NCBI GenBank assembly: GCA_022839625.1
Contig: JALHJL010000061.1
Location: forward strand, 1-21,663
Direction: 5' to 3'
DNA length: 21,663 bases
Origin: Phycisphaerales bacterium
Lineage (GTDB): Bacteria > Planctomycetota > Phycisphaerae > UBA1845 > Fen-1342
This document shows positions 21,599 to 21,663 of the stretch, in pieces. Below the pieces are notes generated by a model. It was not told the DNA's origin and did not search any database. It saw only the letters and a program-made list of their open reading frames with translations. How positions within the stretch are numbered: the first letter of the stretch is position 1; each line of letters opens with the position of its first letter. The position numbers were made by a program, and so were the translations under genes.

Positions 21599-21663
21599 GC
21601 CAACGGCAGTCCCGTTCTATCTTGTTGTTCTGCAAGGACATCAAGAGAACAGGAGCTGCCGAT
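21568..21663 (+). mobile_element. Left end of the same insertion sequence (partial)
   Basis: This begins with the 22-bp terminal repeat (21568-21589) that is identical, inverted, to bases 76-97. About 70 bases of leader follow, then AGGAG (21651-21655) six bases before the AT at the window edge, most likely the first two bases of the transposase ATG. This copy points the same way as the one at the left end. Confidence 0.85.

Noticed and set aside
1..21663. A circular plasmid or transposition intermediate with a single IS copy
   Set aside because: The 8-bp flanks of the two IS ends do not match, and the gene content looks chromosomal. It is not fully excluded without long reads.

Overview
The window reads as a high-GC bacterial chromosome fragment, most likely from a planctomycete (inference). 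The signs are an ECF sigma factor next to a Ser/Thr kinase with kinesin-light-chain-type TPRs, a second kinase with many membrane segments, a DacZ-type di-adenylate cyclase, an unusual sigma-70 factor and many regulators. No rRNA, tRNA, CRISPR array or phage gene is visible.

Both ends lie inside copies of one insertion sequence. Bases 1-97 are its right end (transposase C-terminus plus a terminal repeat) and bases 21568-21663 its left end (the same 22-bp repeat, inverted, plus the leader of the transposase gene). Both copies point the same way. The left one cuts off the 3' end of a kinase gene and the right one interrupts a small lipoprotein gene.

Layout. 57-3697 (-): an ECF sigma factor followed by a TPR kinase that is now a pseudogene. 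3840-4595 (+): a soluble histidine kinase. 4795-9351 (-): a PilT-like ATPase with a novel N-terminal half, a lipoprotein, a sigma-70 factor and a di-adenylate cyclase, probably one transcriptional unit. 9721-12884 (-): an HD-GYP remnant and a second decayed kinase. 13217-14677 (+): an NtrC-type sigma-54 activator, convergent with a large hybrid histidine kinase (14694-17690, -). 18275-18565 (-): a small unknown protein. 19074-21195 (+): a PPC/DUF296 protein and a lipoprotein hydrolase, then a small DUF2934-like gene and the interrupted lipoprotein.

The most interesting signal is a local sigma-54 network. Sites of the -24/-12 type (TGGCA-N6-TTGC, or one base off) lie in front of the pilT-like gene, the second kinase, the hybrid kinase, the PPC gene and perhaps the small unknown gene. 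An NtrC-type activator sits among them. A 29-bp element, 23 of 29 identical, lies about 85-115 bp upstream of the pilT-like and PPC promoters and is a good candidate activator site. The model is that the activator, perhaps driven by the hybrid kinase, switches on pilus-retraction, c-di-AMP and envelope genes.

Both Ser/Thr kinases carry an in-frame stop and an altered catalytic-loop residue, so eukaryotic-type kinase signalling here appears to be decaying.
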